From NCBI RefSeq assembly GCF_000350225.1, contig NW_005179067.1:121135-185134 (forward strand): a stretch of DNA of 64,000 bases, in the 5' to 3' direction. Position numbers and translations under genes: made by a program. Source of the stretch: Chondrus crispus. Lineage: Eukaryota; Rhodophyta; Florideophyceae; Gigartinales; Gigartinaceae. Positions 51,004 through 61,647 of the stretch are shown here, piece after piece (positions within the stretch are counted from its first letter, which is position 1; each line of letters starts with the position of its first letter). A model generated the notes under the pieces. That model did not search any database. It had not been told where the DNA came from and was given only the letters and a program-made list of their open reading frames with translations.

Positions 51004-52059
51004 TTGCACCTCGTGTGCTGCGACCCGCGTGACGCTTGTCAAGAACCAAAAGGATCTCATGCTGTTCCCCGCGCGGGCCCCTTGGAGTCTGTCGCGATGG
51101 ACCTCCTGCGGCCCCTGCCCAAGACCGCGCACGGAAACCACCACGTGTTGGTAATTACCGACCGGTTCTCCAAGCTAACGCGCAGTATCCCGCTCCGGAC
51201 CACAACCGCTTCGGTCGTCGCAAACGCGTTTTTAGACAACTGGGTCTACGTTTACGGAGCGCCGCGCTACGTACTAACCGACAATGGCCCCCAGTTCGCT
51301 GCGAAGTTCTTCGACGCGGTATGCGCCCTCCTGGGGGTGCGGCATTATCTCACGACAGCCTACCACCCCCAGTCGAATGGGCAGACCGAACGGTTCAATC
51401 GCACGCTGGTGCAACGCCTCCGGCACTACGTGGAGGAGCACGAGCGCGATTGGGACGACTACGTGCAGCCGCTGACCTTTGCGTACAATACGCAGGTCCA
51501 CCGGTCGACGGAGACAACTCCGTTCGACCTGGTGTTGACGCGGCCACCGTCCGGTTTAATCCTCCCCGGTACTGTGCCGCAGGACGCGGGGACCCATCGA
51601 GAGGACCCGCGGACCCCGGTGCAGTACAAGCGCGCTACGCTGCGAAAGCTTCGCGACGCTCTCGGCCGCGCTCGGACGAAATTAACCGCATCGCAAAAGC
51701 GGTACAAGGACGATTTTGACAAGAAGGTCCGCTTCCGTCCGGTCGTTGTGGCGGGCGATTTTGTCAACGTTGATCGCCCGCCCCGCCCGTTGACAAGCGT
51801 CGAGCGACGCACGCGTGCGCAAGGTACGGCCGGAACGGACGAGCTCTCTGTCAAACTACTACCGAAGACAGAGGGTCTGTTTCGCGTGCACTCCGCTACG
51901 GACACCACGGTCCTCATCGAGCAGGACGGCGTGGAAAATCGCGTGAGCATCGACCGCGTTACGAAGATGCCGCGCGGGCCGGGGGGATACCGTCACCCCG
52001 GCCCCATCTACCGAGTCGGACGCACAATCCGCAACGCAAAGAGCGGAGTACGTCGTTGA
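51004..52059 (+). pseudogene. Integrase core
   Basis: The frame shows CAATR-type zinc finger residues in a neighbouring frame and then the core in this one. The core has AMDLLRPLPKTAHGN with the first Asp, VLTDNGPQFAAKFFDAV with the second, and SNGQTERFNR with the Glu. After that comes the GPY/F-like C-terminal region (RYKDDFDKKVRFRPVVVAGD). Confidence 0.87.
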
Positions 52060-52227
52060 CCGCATTGTCGGACACCGTACTACGCGCGGCGGGATCGACT
52101 ACAAGGTCCGGTGGTATGGATATACCGCTTCGGACGACACCTACGAGCCCGCCGATGGGCTTCCACAGCCGTTTATCGACCGGTATTGGCGCTCGCGCCA
52201 ACAAGGATCAAGCGTGCATGCGTAGCG
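52045..52227 (+). pseudogene. Chromodomain in a shifted frame
   Basis: This short frame reads EYVVDRIVGHRTTRGGIDYK, VRWYGYTASDDTYEPADGL and FIDRYW before TAG at 52225. It continues the integrase after a frameshift and is too short for ordinary ORF calling. It places the element among chromoviruses. Confidence 0.82.
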
Positions 52228-53029
52228 CAAGTTTCGGCCGCTCTCGGTCGCACCGCTCGGACGCTCGCTCGCGCAAAAGCCTCTGGGGAAAACAAGCCGC
52301 GCACGTGCTATGCAGCCCCGGCAGCCAGCCGCGTGCGACTGCCCACCGCGAGGCAGCTCGTACCGGATGGATCCCGCGCAAATGGACGCAGATTCATGCG
52401 GCCGTGCACGGTGGACACGTGGGCGGGTGTGCCCACGTGTAGGGAGCGCGCGCGTGCCGAGCGGTCGTAATCTGGCGTACGTGTACAGTAGTGCACGTGT
52501 CGGCCAAGCGGTAGTCTACCAGTATGACTCGTGTACGCTAGCACACGTGGCATCCGTGTGGTAGTCTGTAAGCAGCGCGTTTGTACAGTAGTACACACGT
52601 GTAGCTGCAGCGTCCGCGCGGTAATTAGGAATTGAGGCGCTAGCTTTTTAATGGCGTACAGTACCTGGTACGCACTAGGCGGCAGGTACTGTATACTGCG
52701 ACAAGTGTCCGAGGCGTCCCTCTGAGGGGTTAAGACCTGACACCCGTCCCCACCAGTAAACTGGGGCAAGCTCGCCCCCGTCCCTTTTGCGCCTACGTCC
52801 GTCCGTTTTCGGTTGTCTGTCGCGCGCGCTGGCTTCTAACCCGTTACCGGTCGCTCCCGTTCACGCACCACGGGGCGACTGCGCGTAACCGGCCAGTGAG
52901 CCACTCCCTTTTCGCGAGCTCGTCCGATCGGTTTAATTAGCGCGTCGCGTCCGCGCGGCGTGCTCCTTCGCTAAAGCCTCCGCCTCTCACCCAACCCAGG
53001 GCGGAGAGGAGTTATCCCACAGGCATGAT
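52228..53029 (+). repeat. LTR-like, ACGTG/GTACAGTA-rich DNA
   Basis: The stretch 52400-52720 is packed with GTACAGTA, CACGTG and ACACGTGT motifs like those of the 33331-33932 LTR, so it may be the 3' LTR of the plus-strand element. No clean TG...CA borders or second copy was found. Confidence 0.4.
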
Positions 53030-54397
53030 GAATCGAAAATCTACGCCCTCCTATCTCCCGAAGCCCATTGCAGAGGACGCCGCCCAGTTATTAGTGAACA
53101 AGAGTCTAGTTTGATTAAGAAAAGGATTTTATATGCAGCTGAAAAGGGTTTCGCACTTTCAAATGGTGATGTGCGGAATATTATGACTGAGATAGCGTCT
53201 GATGGACGTCCAGGATTTGGCACATAATCTGTCAGCCCATCTCAAGACACCATCCGGCAATGGCAGACAGTGAATACAGACATCACTTACCGAAAAAGTG
53301 AGAACTAAGTTGTGGCAAAGTTGGCGGCTGAGAATTTTACACATATGTCAACGTTCTCTGAAGCATTGAAAAAGTTCAAAATTCCCATCCAAGCATATTC
53401 AGGGACCCGACGCGGCTTTGTAACCTCGACGAGACAGCTGTATACTGCCAATATAGAGTGAGAAATAAAGTATTCGGTTCCTCACTTACTAATCATGGCG
53501 GGTATGTGGCTTGTCAAGCTAGAAAAACAACAAGCATATTACAATTGTGGTGGTTGTTTCTGCCTCTGGTCACAAAATACCACCCTTTTTCATTGTAGAG
53601 GGTAAGAATGTAATGAGTGGATAAATCTTGCCACTCCAACAGACCGAAATGGCATGCCATTCCCTTCAAATCTGATGGTGGCGACATTGGCTTACAGTGA
53701 CATCACTGTTGATAGATTAAGTTGAGCTTCGAAAAGACGGGTTATGGCCAATGAACTTTTCATTCCCGACAGGTTTAAGAGACAAGGACCAAATGCGGTG
53801 CCATATGACCCGAAAAGTTGCCAGGCAGCTTTAGTAAATGCCGCAAATAGAACTCGCAACCCCGACAATCAGACTTTTCGCAAGCTCAAAAACATTTCGG
53901 AGGCTGCAAATGACCCCACATCAGGACTCCGTGATGTTGAAATATTGTTGAGGAAGAGCAGGAGTGTGAACAAATTCCTTATGACAAGCACACGTTCCTC
54001 GAAAAGTAAGAGTTCAATTGCAAGTCGTCCGAAAAGTGTTGATTTGCAAATAAGGACACCTGCTCTCTATCTGACTTTGGACGAAATAATTGAAAGCCGA
54101 AAAGAGAGAGACGTAAAACTAGCTACGGAAAAGCGACTCAAAGGTGAGAAGAAGGCAAAACGGGAACGCAAGCGCGTACAGCTGCGATTGTCGAGTGAAA
54201 ATGGACGTGCAAAGTCAACGTCGGGATCAGTAAACCAGATACCGCTCTCTTCCGCACGCGACGAGCATTTGTCGTCCACGTCTGGGGCGAGGTACGGTGC
54301 GGCAATGAGCCGTACACTCTCGAAGCATGCCTTCAGGAAGGATAAAGGCGGTGAAGATGAGGTTGTGCAATCTCTGTTGTTGCTTTCCGGTTCATAA
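53030..54397 (+). pseudogene. Second pogo-like transposase relic
   Basis: Fragments in several frames match the pogo-like copy at 29.8-31.7 kb. They are PIAEDAAQLLVNKS with ILYAAEKGFALSNGDVRNI (helix-turn-helix), LDETAVYCQYRVRNK (first Asp) and KIPPFFIVEGKN. Last comes a 217-aa basic coiled-coil tail (53744-54397; SRKERDVKLATEKRLKGEKK). Many stops in the DDE region make it a pseudogene; the tail alone is intact. The motif AATTACCAAATTGCCCC recurs at about 54402 and 54597 just beyond it. Confidence 0.72.
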
Positions 54398-54803
54398 CTA
54401 AAATTACCAAATTGCCCCTTTTTCTCATTTGAGCCCTTTCTGCACGTGTGTGAAAATGTCAAATGGCTTCAAACAGGTTGTTTTCGCCGGCGTCCTTTCG
54501 TCGTCTATGGCACATGGACATCCCACTGGCTGTAGCAGACGCTTTTTGGTAGCCCAGGATAGTGCCATAAAACACTTGTTAGGCTCCGTCAAAATAATTA
54601 CCAAATTGCCCCCTCGGGGAAGGGTACAGGGGGGTACCCGATTTAGTGCCTCCATATATAGTACATGACCCGGTTTAGTGCTACTCAAACGGCTCTACAC
54701 CAAAACGTATGATAAACAAGTACCCCCACGGCCCATCGAGCGATTCCCGAAGGACGCCATGGAATCTTTTTTAAAAGATATGTCGGGTCTATATCTCCAA
54801 TAT

Positions 54804-56364
54804 CCCTAATGCCAGATTTTAATGTGCGAAAAATCGAACATTAACTTTGACGGCCCATAACTAAGTGACCATGAAAGAACCTAGAAAAATGAGAACATAG
54901 AGCCATTGTGGACGTGTAGCTGCTTTCCTCTACTACTTTTGGGGGCGGTACCGTAAATAGCCCCGGAGAGACAGAACGTCAAAGTCGAGGTCTAGGAGGT
55001 GGGTTAGGCAACTTAAAAAGGGTCTTATGTGCAAAACAACGCACATAACTGGGCCCTGTTTACTCAAAGGGCTGGCTTTGTGACAACTTCCCTAATTTGT
55101 TAACACGCTCTTATGTGCGCTTCCTTTTTTTGGATCTTTGCTCCGAGGTTCTCTCTGCTTGTTCGGAAATTCCGCGAGTTGATGCCAGTCTAGTATTAAA
55201 CCGTGTAGTTCGGGATGGCGGAACATTTTCCGCTTCCTGCATCCTTGCCTGAGGGGTGATTTCTTCTTCATTGTTGAAAAATTCTTCCTCGCCACTATCC
55301 TGTCCTTCAATAAAACTTTCGTGCATTGAACCGCTTCCTTGATTAGCTGAAGAACTCTCCGTCTCGCTATTCCCCTGCCTGCTACGTGATGAAGTTCTTG
55401 CTGGAATCCTTCGCACCTCTAAGTGCTTTGAGCTGTGCTAAATTTGCGAACAGATTTTCCTGAACCCTCGTGGTACTCTCAGACAGAGATGTACAGAGCA
55501 GATGTCACATCTGAAAGTGGTACGATGGTCCCGATATCCCGTGGTGTGCTGACCACATAAAGCACAATACTGTAGCAATCCCTGTCCAACATGGTGTCCC
55601 CGCACTAAAAGACGCACCGCAATGCCATCGGTAGAATTAAAAAACGCGAGCCTGTTGCGCTTTTTAGAATGTGCCAGGCTTATAAGCCTTTTAGATTCCT
55701 GCGTGCTTGTCTCTTGTCTCGTTTCCGTCCCATTATCAGTTCCAGCTTGCAACTGGATACTCGCTGCATAGCTGAGCATTTCTTGGGCGACGTCAATCAT
55801 GAAATCACCAGTAGCCTGAACTTTGTTCAGTGAGTTGCGGTATTTCTCAATAGACTTGAACTTCGCATCAGACTCCAGTAGATCCTGTCCAGTCGCATCT
55901 CTACCCCTCCCTCTTGATCGTTGCGGAGGCAAGCATTGGGACTGTCATTCTCCTCCACTAAATTTGCTCCTGAGATTCCAACGTGTTCCCCACCCAATGT
56001 TCGCGCCAAAGGAGCACCGTCTTCGCCCACTGGGCTGCCAGGAGTGGTCATCGTGGAGAGAAGGGCGGGAAGAGTCGTGTTCGAATGCCCTGGAGAAGCC
56101 ATTGGGGAGACGGCACTGTGAGGCATCTTTGTGGCCCAATTTTTGTCCAATTGCCAAAGTGAAAAGCCATGAGCGACTGAAAAAGGCGCCCGAGGCAAAG
56201 TGTCGCCGCACAACTGGATCTGACACAGCCGTTTTTGAGTCAGAGCGATGCCAAGTTAGCCCTCGTAACGGCTCTATGGGCCACTTTTTCGCACATAAGG
56301 GCGAAACGGTCATGTCCCAATTTTGTTGTTAAGTGCGATTTTTCGCACATAACAGGCATTAGGG
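54804..56364. mobile_element. Nested 1.56-kb TIR element flanked by ATAT
   Basis: CCCTAATGCC at both ends starts inverted repeats that stay similar for about 40 bp (shared ATGTGCGAAAAATCG). ATAT flanks each side (54800-54803 and 56365-56368). The motif TTATGTGCG recurs inside near both ends and may bind a transposase. It carries a piggyBac-like zinc-finger ORF remnant. Confidence 0.7.
55438..55932 (-). pseudogene. Zinc-ribbon remnant, piggyBac-transposase-like C-terminus
   Basis: The 164-aa frame ends with YCALCGQHTTGYRDHRTTFR and CDICSVHLCLR. This matches the C-terminal Cys-rich domain of piggyBac-like transposases (CxxC...TxYxCxxCxVxLC). Upstream is a short helical region; no DDD catalytic domain is present. 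The following frame (55111-55416) is acidic and low in complexity. It is likely the tail of an internally deleted transposase. Confidence 0.55.
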
Positions 56365-56389
56365 ATATCTCCAGGCCAAAAATGCAAAA

Positions 56390-56711
56390 TGTGAGCACTG
56401 TTAATGACCAAAGGGATGCCGCTGATATTGCCGCGTTAAATGAAAGTAATATTAATGATTGGGTTGTGGTAGAGGCTTCAAGTGAAGTCCGATAGGCCAT
56501 GAAGACAGAAGCTCTAGAAGATGTGGAGAGAATTATGGAGGAAATGGATGGGTCTGGGTGTGTTTTATCTGGGCGAACTGAAGCAGAGCATACAGATAAA
56601 CTGATGGAGGAGATTTCTAATGCTAGTCAGTCTCGTTCTCTCTCCTTGATCGAAGCAGCGAATGATTTCTCAAAAATTAGAGGCGGCAGCGATAGCTCTC
56701 TCGCAACCTGA
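56390..56711 (+). pseudogene. Helical, acidic tail fragment inside the TIR element
   Basis: Two frames separated by one TAG (56490-56492) read NVSTVNDQRDAADIAALNES and MKTEALEDVERIMEEMDGSG, LMEEISNASQSRSLSLIEAA. The composition resembles the C-terminal tails of Tigger/pogo transposases. No motif is decisive. Confidence 0.35.
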
Positions 56712-56916
56712 TGCGTCTTCACATTTGTACAAGGCCAGACTCATCATATTTGAGGCTCTCAAGCCACGCAAGTAGCAGGAACATACGACCTTGATGGGTT
56801 TGCGTAGTTAAATACAGTCTTCTTGTTACGTTACCGTTCTTGTGCCAAACCCGATTTAGTGCCTATTATATCACGGTACAGGGGGTAGCACTAAATAGGG
56901 TACCCCCCTGTACTCG

Positions 56917-56979
56917 AATGATTGCCTTCTCATGGTGCCTGGCACCATGGCACCATGGCACCATGAGAAGGCAATCATT
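56917..56979. repeat. Perfect 23-bp inverted repeat with CACCATGG loop repeats
   Basis: AATGATTGCCTTCTCATGGT and three more bases at 56917-56939 pair exactly with 56957-56979. The 17-nt loop repeats GGCACCAT. It starts five bases after the TA at the right end of the TIR element. Confidence 0.9.
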
Positions 56980-57099
56980 GCTGAGTACTTGGTCAAAAAT
57001 ACAAAGGCTTCAAGGTTGCACAGGAGTGCTTGTTCGGGGAACACTTTTTTAAAGATGACTATACAGCAAGTAGTGCACATTGGAATGTACCGTAATACC

Positions 57100-57668
57100 T
57101 CGTACAGTTGCGGTAGCGAGGATACTTTTCCTGCTCTTGTCGGGTAAATGCAAACGGAGGAAAAGGAGGTTGAAAAGTGAACTATTCTGAGGCTATTTGT
57201 CACCTAGACACTCGACTGCAATGCAGCGAGGGGAAGCAGAACGGGGTTTATGGGTGGAAGTGAGGGACACTCTCAACTCTTCACTCAGGAGCATCTTCTC
57301 TTCGCTCTTCGAGCTCGGACAAGGAAGCCTCGTAAGCAGTGCTCTGGTTCCAAAAAGACAAAAAAAAATCTCAGATTTTTCGTGAAAATACCCTTGCAAC
57401 TTGATCGCGAGAGGTGTTTAAGGAAAATAAGCGCCACCCATCACGATGTTGGAAGCCGGTTGCTTCAGCTCATAATTCAGTGCTTGTGGCCATGTCAAAA
57501 GCGATTTTGACAACGGAGTTACTTCGTATCACGGCATCGGCAGCTGCTGGCGTTGGCGGATGATTCAAACCCTAACAAAATTCAACTGCTCAGCAGAAAA
57601 AGCACACACGAAAACAGTGTTTCGAAACAATAAATTAACCTTTTCTGCTCCTCGACGAGCACGAAGAG
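57100..57668. other. No gene seen
   Basis: Short frames only. It should include the 3' end region of the sulfotransferase gene. Confidence 0.4.
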
Positions 57669-58694
57669 CTACTCGAGGTACATTTGACAATAGGTAGTTG
57701 GTGTGCTGGTGAGCGGACATGTGCAACCGTTCTTGGGATCATCTAGCATATGCTGCCAAAGTGCGCATCCGTAAAAATTTTGACATAGCTCTGCCCAGTT
57801 TTCCACAACGCTGCACATGTTATCGCCTGTGGCCTTAAACCGCTCTGGCTCTGTGGGCTCTTGCGGCAGCCCCAAGAAGCGAAACACATCCGCTAAAGTT
57901 TCCTCCCTCTCGTACAAATAATCCTCGTAAGGAAGCTCTCTCACGCAGCCCCTGCCACCCGACACGGCATGAACTGCGGCCGAGATCTTCCTCTGGCTGT
58001 TCATCTTGCCTCGAAGCAGGTCATGGAAGAACGGCACATCATCAATCGGATACGAACAACCGACGCCGAAACTACATCTGTTGTCAGCCTCTTCCTTGCT
58101 ATCGAGCCCCTTGACAATACTGGTATCGTTCAAATAGCGGCGTGAGTACTCACCCACAGCTGACTTGAACAGATTCCTTCGATACTGCCATATGATACGT
58201 GTGTCATAGTCGAGGGCGAGCTTGCGCCATTTATCAGGCTCGGTAAGAATGTGGGTGGGGCGAATCTTGAAACCAGGGGTCTTTCCTTCTGCGATTCCCT
58301 TCTCGAAAAAGTCGCGGGTATACAACAGAGCGGCTGTGGTGTTGAACGTTTCCTGGTGGTCGACGGGCTCCTTCTTATTCACGTAGGCACGGGAATTGGA
58401 GCTGAGCTCTGAGATGATGGCCGTGGAGCCACTGTGTCCCATAAAGACCATGAGGAAGGATTTTGCGCGATGGTTAGAGGCTGCGCACACCGGCATGGGC
58501 CTGTTGCGACGCGTCTGAGCCCCGGAGATGCGGGTGGTCTCGGGGGCAGCGGGCTCGGCTGCGAAGGAGAACAGGGAAGGACATGTGGAGGAATGGAGAT
58601 GGTTGACGGAGATGACCAGATATACTACCAAGACGAGGATGAGGGAGGTTAAAGTGGCGTGCGAGACGACGGTTTTCTTGAAACCCAAACCCAT
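57669..58694 (-). CDS. Golgi-type carbohydrate sulfotransferase
   Basis: I start at the ATG at 58694; the frame is open for 188 more codons upstream, but these are low-complexity and cross a poly-G tract. The 341-aa protein has a short N-tail and a membrane anchor at about 8-30 (type II topology). A sulfotransferase 5'-phosphosulfate loop, VFMGHSGSTAII, lies at about 83-94. A later IIWQYRRNLFKSAVGEYSRR resembles the 3'-phosphate-binding segment (R...S). Such enzymes move sulfate from PAPS to sugars in the Golgi. In a red alga the acceptor could be a wall galactan such as carrageenan; that is inference. The gene ends in TAG and is intact. Confidence 0.78.
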   Translation of the reverse strand: MGLGFKKTVVSHATLTSLILVLVVYLVISVNHLHSSTCPSLFSFAAEPAAPETTRISGAQTRRNRPMPVCAASNHRAKSFLMVFMGHSGSTAIISELSSNSRAYVNKKEPVDHQETFNTTAALLYTRDFFEKGIAEGKTPGFKIRPTHILTEPDKWRKLALDYDTRIIWQYRRNLFKSAVGEYSRRYLNDTSIVKGLDSKEEADNRCSFGVGCSYPIDDVPFFHDLLRGKMNSQRKISAAVHAVSGGRGCVRELPYEDYLYEREETLADVFRFLGLPQEPTEPERFKATGDNMCSVVENWAELCQNFYGCALWQHMLDDPKNGCTCPLTSTPTTYCQMYLE

Positions 58695-58820
58695 TGCGAA
58701 GGGTGGAGAGGGGGGGCGGCGGCTACGGGCAGCGAGGGACGGCGGTGGACGGTTAGGTACAGAACGACGTGTCGTATTGAAATAAGCAGACACGGCGGAC
58801 ATGGAGACGAGTGGTAAGAC

Positions 58821-58854
58821 GGGGGGGAGGGGGGGGGGGGGGGGGGGGGGGGGG
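58821..58854. repeat. Poly-G tract (G7-A-G26)
   Basis: A 34-bp G run with one A lies 127 bp upstream of the sulfotransferase ATG. It could form a G-quadruplex, and its exact length is prone to sequencing error. Confidence 0.9.
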
Positions 58855-59222
58855 TGATGATGGGTATTGCAAGGGAATGCGGGTAAGCAACTGAATCGTG
58901 AGGGGGGAAATCGCCTACAGTTCTCATAGGGGACGAGGCGGGAACGCCTTTTTTCCGCAACGGATTGTAGCATGAGTTTTTGGTGGTGAGGGGCCAGCAC
59001 AGCGAGTATTCGTGGCAATGGGCGGCGGGGGGCACGTTCGGGTCCTGGGAGGGGGCCGAGACTCTGTCTATGCATATCAGTACGCATTAGGCAGGTAAAC
59101 TTTACGCCCGTTTTGGGTAACGTTGAGAGGGTACACAACTGTGCGGGTAATGGCAGACGAGTGGAGGAAGGCGAATGGGCGAAGACAAGGTTCGGCAGTC
59201 GCCGTGCTGCACGAGTGTGTTT

Positions 59223-59243
59223 TACAGTACAGCTTACTGTACC
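59223..59243. promoter_or_regulatory. ACAGTAC...TACTGT palindromic motif upstream of the sulfotransferase
   Basis: ACAGTACAGCTTACTGTACC lies about 530 bp upstream of the ATG and matches the TACTGTAC motif seen near other genes. A regulatory role is inferred only. Confidence 0.3.
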
Positions 59244-59339
59244 GAGGTTTCTGAACACCGCTTTTTGTGGTATGCCAGGCCTTCTTCAGAGGTGACACTA
59301 ATATAAAATATAAAAAGGGTCATTTAAAAAATGACAGCG

Positions 59340-59390
59340 AGTTGCCTGACACTGGGTCCAAGACTTGTGAGGACCCAGTGTCAGGCAACT
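59340..59390. repeat. Perfect 20-bp inverted repeat, 11-nt loop
   Basis: AGTTGCCTGACACTGGGTCC at 59340-59359 pairs exactly with 59371-59390. Confidence 0.9.
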
Positions 59391-60953
59391 TGGACTCCAA
59401 ATAGGGTCGCCGTAGCCGCCACTGCAAACCTCTACACGTGTACTGTAGCTAGCGCGTTGTTTACCGCCTCGCAAATCTACTTTGCCGTATCATGCCCGAG
59501 TTGGCGGATTCGGTATTCGCCGCCGGAAAGGGGCGCCTGTTGCACCCCCTAAATTTAATCATTTTATTCCAAGATTTTCCTGCATCGCAGAGGCCCTGAA
59601 TGCGCAATCCTGCACACTTGTATACCTTTCCCGTATACTTAGTCTGGGCAATCGACGCGAATCTGTGCCCCCACTCGCACTGCCGTCCAAGTGGCGTTCC
59701 TCACGCCCCCCCACTTGGCCCGTACATATCTGTTTTCGCCGGTTGTACCCTCGGAAAACCCCGCGATTTGATGACATAGGCAGGAGAGTTCCTCGTTTCT
59801 GCCGCCACGTCGCACCGCTGAGACCGTGTACAAAGATCATATCTACAATTCGTTCCTGTGTTGGCACAACAGACGGGGTTGCAGAAGCGGCCTGCCGCTC
59901 TCTTCAAATTTTGCCGTTCGCTTCAGCTCAGGATCACACGGGGTCACTCACGGTGCTCTCAGGATATCTCCAAATTTCCGCCGAAACCTCTTCTTCACTT
60001 TTTCGCTCATATTTCAAAAGGACCTTCATTTTGCCTCAGCATCAACAACTATTCCGCCAGTGTAGAACGTCAATTTGGACGTGCATTATTATACTGTACT
60101 TTTAATGTATCCGTCCTTGGCAAATATACCCAAGGGTAGCATCTACGTAGTGAAGCACCGCGGTGGCAGTTTACAAATGTACACAAAACATCGAAACAAG
60201 AAAGAGCCAACAAACTGTAAAGCATGAGTTGCGATTCGAAGCTGTGCATTGCAACTTTCGAACATACCAAAGAGGCAAGTCTCAACGATGCTCTACAGTA
60301 GAGTGCCACTTTGCCAACTCTCCTGAAAATGATCCCGAAGGACACTCGGGCGTCACTGCAATATATCTTGATGCAACGCAAACCTCACAATGTTTCCATG
60401 CCTATCGAGCACATATCAGTCAGGAAAATACATTTTGACTTGTGGTGACATCATCTTTCGCCTTTTGCCACTGCGAAACTAGGCCTTCCAACAGTTGCTT
60501 CCTTTTCGCTTTCGTTTCGCTTGCTCACTACCAAGATATGGTCTGTGTCGTGCCCTTTGTCAGGCCGGAGCATATCGATCATCGTGCTTCTCTTCTTTGT
60601 CCCCATACTCAGCAAACTATTCGAACAACTTAAGATAGGCCTTGAGCCTAGTCCTTCAGGGAGCGCTGGAATCCTTTTGACGGAAGCCCCTAGCGCAGAA
60701 GGATATAGAACAGTAGTACTTCACATCTTTACATAAAGGATTAGCCGTGGTTGGGCTAAAAAATTGACAATTTCTTTTCGTCCTACCAAACTTCACATGC
60801 TTGCCTCTAAACATCAGTCCTGGGGCTCGCCCCCCTCTTCTTACCTGATCGCAATTGCCCCTTCTTGCAACCCTGCCTCGCCCAACCTTTTTCTATACAC
60901 CAGGCCAAAGACCGACCAGTTGACCTGTTCTTGGTACAAAACGCTTTCCAATA
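59391..60953. other. No supported gene
   Basis: A 207-aa frame at 59482-60105 has no domain and odd composition, so I do not call it. TACTGTAC occurs near 60091. Confidence 0.4.
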
Positions 60954-61541
60954 ATGAACGCCTTCGTATCTCCACTCCCACAAATCAATCGCCGCCTCCG
61001 AAACGCACCCAACAAACCACATGTCACTAGCATTCCGCCAAACCGCACCCCCCGTTACCGCACGACGTGCAGATCCAGCCCCGCGTCTCCGCCACCGTCA
61101 GTGGCAGAGGAATGGTTCCGCGCCGCCCGCCTCGGCGACATCTCGCAAATGACCCGCATGATCCGCAAAGGCCTCATTGCCACCGCCCTGGTCCAGCGAT
61201 CCGATGACCGCCAGACTGCGCTGCACGCCGCCGCGGCGCAGGCAGACGCCATCACTGTGTCCGCCCTGTTCGAGCTTGCGCGAGGCGTGGGTGGCGCGCG
61301 ACAGGATTTTGCCCACCGCACTGACGACGCCGCGCTACTCGTTAATATGACGGACGCACACGGCAACACCCCGCTGCACTTGGCCGTGGCCAGGCAGGAT
61401 GACGGGGCCCCGGCCGTCGTGCAGAAGCTCCTGTTACTTGGTGCCGACTTGGCAGCGACTAATAATATGGGGGAAAGACCGATGGATGTTGTCAAGGTGA
61501 GCGGTCGAGGCGATGTCGTCAAGCTGTTGACGCGGTACTGA
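60954..61541 (+). CDS. Ankyrin-repeat protein
   Basis: The 195-aa protein starts at ATG 60954 with a basic, Pro-rich N-terminus of about 50 residues. Ankyrin repeats follow: EEWFRAARLGDISQMTRMIR, then DRQTALHAAAAQ and HGNTPLHLAVARQDD. VVQKLLLLGADLAATNNMGE and RPMDVVK end the array. The TALHxAA and TPLHLA tetrapeptides are diagnostic. Ankyrin arrays bind proteins; the partner is unknown. It converges on the MED27-like gene with 107 bp between the stops. Confidence 0.85.
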   Translation: MNAFVSPLPQINRRLRNAPNKPHVTSIPPNRTPRYRTTCRSSPASPPPSVAEEWFRAARLGDISQMTRMIRKGLIATALVQRSDDRQTALHAAAAQADAITVSALFELARGVGGARQDFAHRTDDAALLVNMTDAHGNTPLHLAVARQDDGAPAVVQKLLLLGADLAATNNMGERPMDVVKVSGRGDVVKLLTRY

Positions 61542-61647
61542 GCGATGTTACTTGGACTTTGAGACGTGTGATTAGAGCCGTTGTGTCTTGACTGAAGCAT
61601 GTTGTAGCCGTCATACCTAGTATCCCGTCCAAGCTGCGGCGGAGCTC

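Larger units (their letters stand above)
46950..52227 (+). mobile_element. Ty3/gypsy chromovirus, plus strand, 5'-truncated, inactive
   Basis: Gag, protease, RT, RNase H, integrase and chromodomain occur in order on the plus strand. Gag starts abruptly next to the minus-strand chromodomain at 46.9 kb, so the 5' LTR and leader are missing. Pol has in-frame stops at 48380 (TAG), 49979 (TGA), 50399 (TAG) and 50957 (TAA), and frame changes near 51000 and 52040. No polypurine tract like those at the three junctions was found after 52227. Confidence 0.87.
54627..56910. mobile_element. 2.3-kb TIR element flanked by TA
   Basis: CAGGGGGGTACCCGATTTAG and three more bases at 54627-54649 are the reverse complement of 56888-56910 with one mismatch. 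A TA dinucleotide flanks each side (54625-54626 and 56911-56912). CAG ends and TA duplications are typical of pogo elements. Inside, 56390-56711 keeps acidic, helical coding remnants that may be a transposase tail. Another TIR element is nested at 54804-56364. Confidence 0.75.

Noticed and set aside
58695-59258. 188-residue N-terminal extension of the sulfotransferase
   Set aside because: It is low-complexity, includes a poly-Pro run from the poly-G tract, and would bury the type II membrane anchor inside the protein.
59482-60105. 207-aa ORF
   Set aside because: No domain, unusual composition, and overlapping equally long shadow frames.
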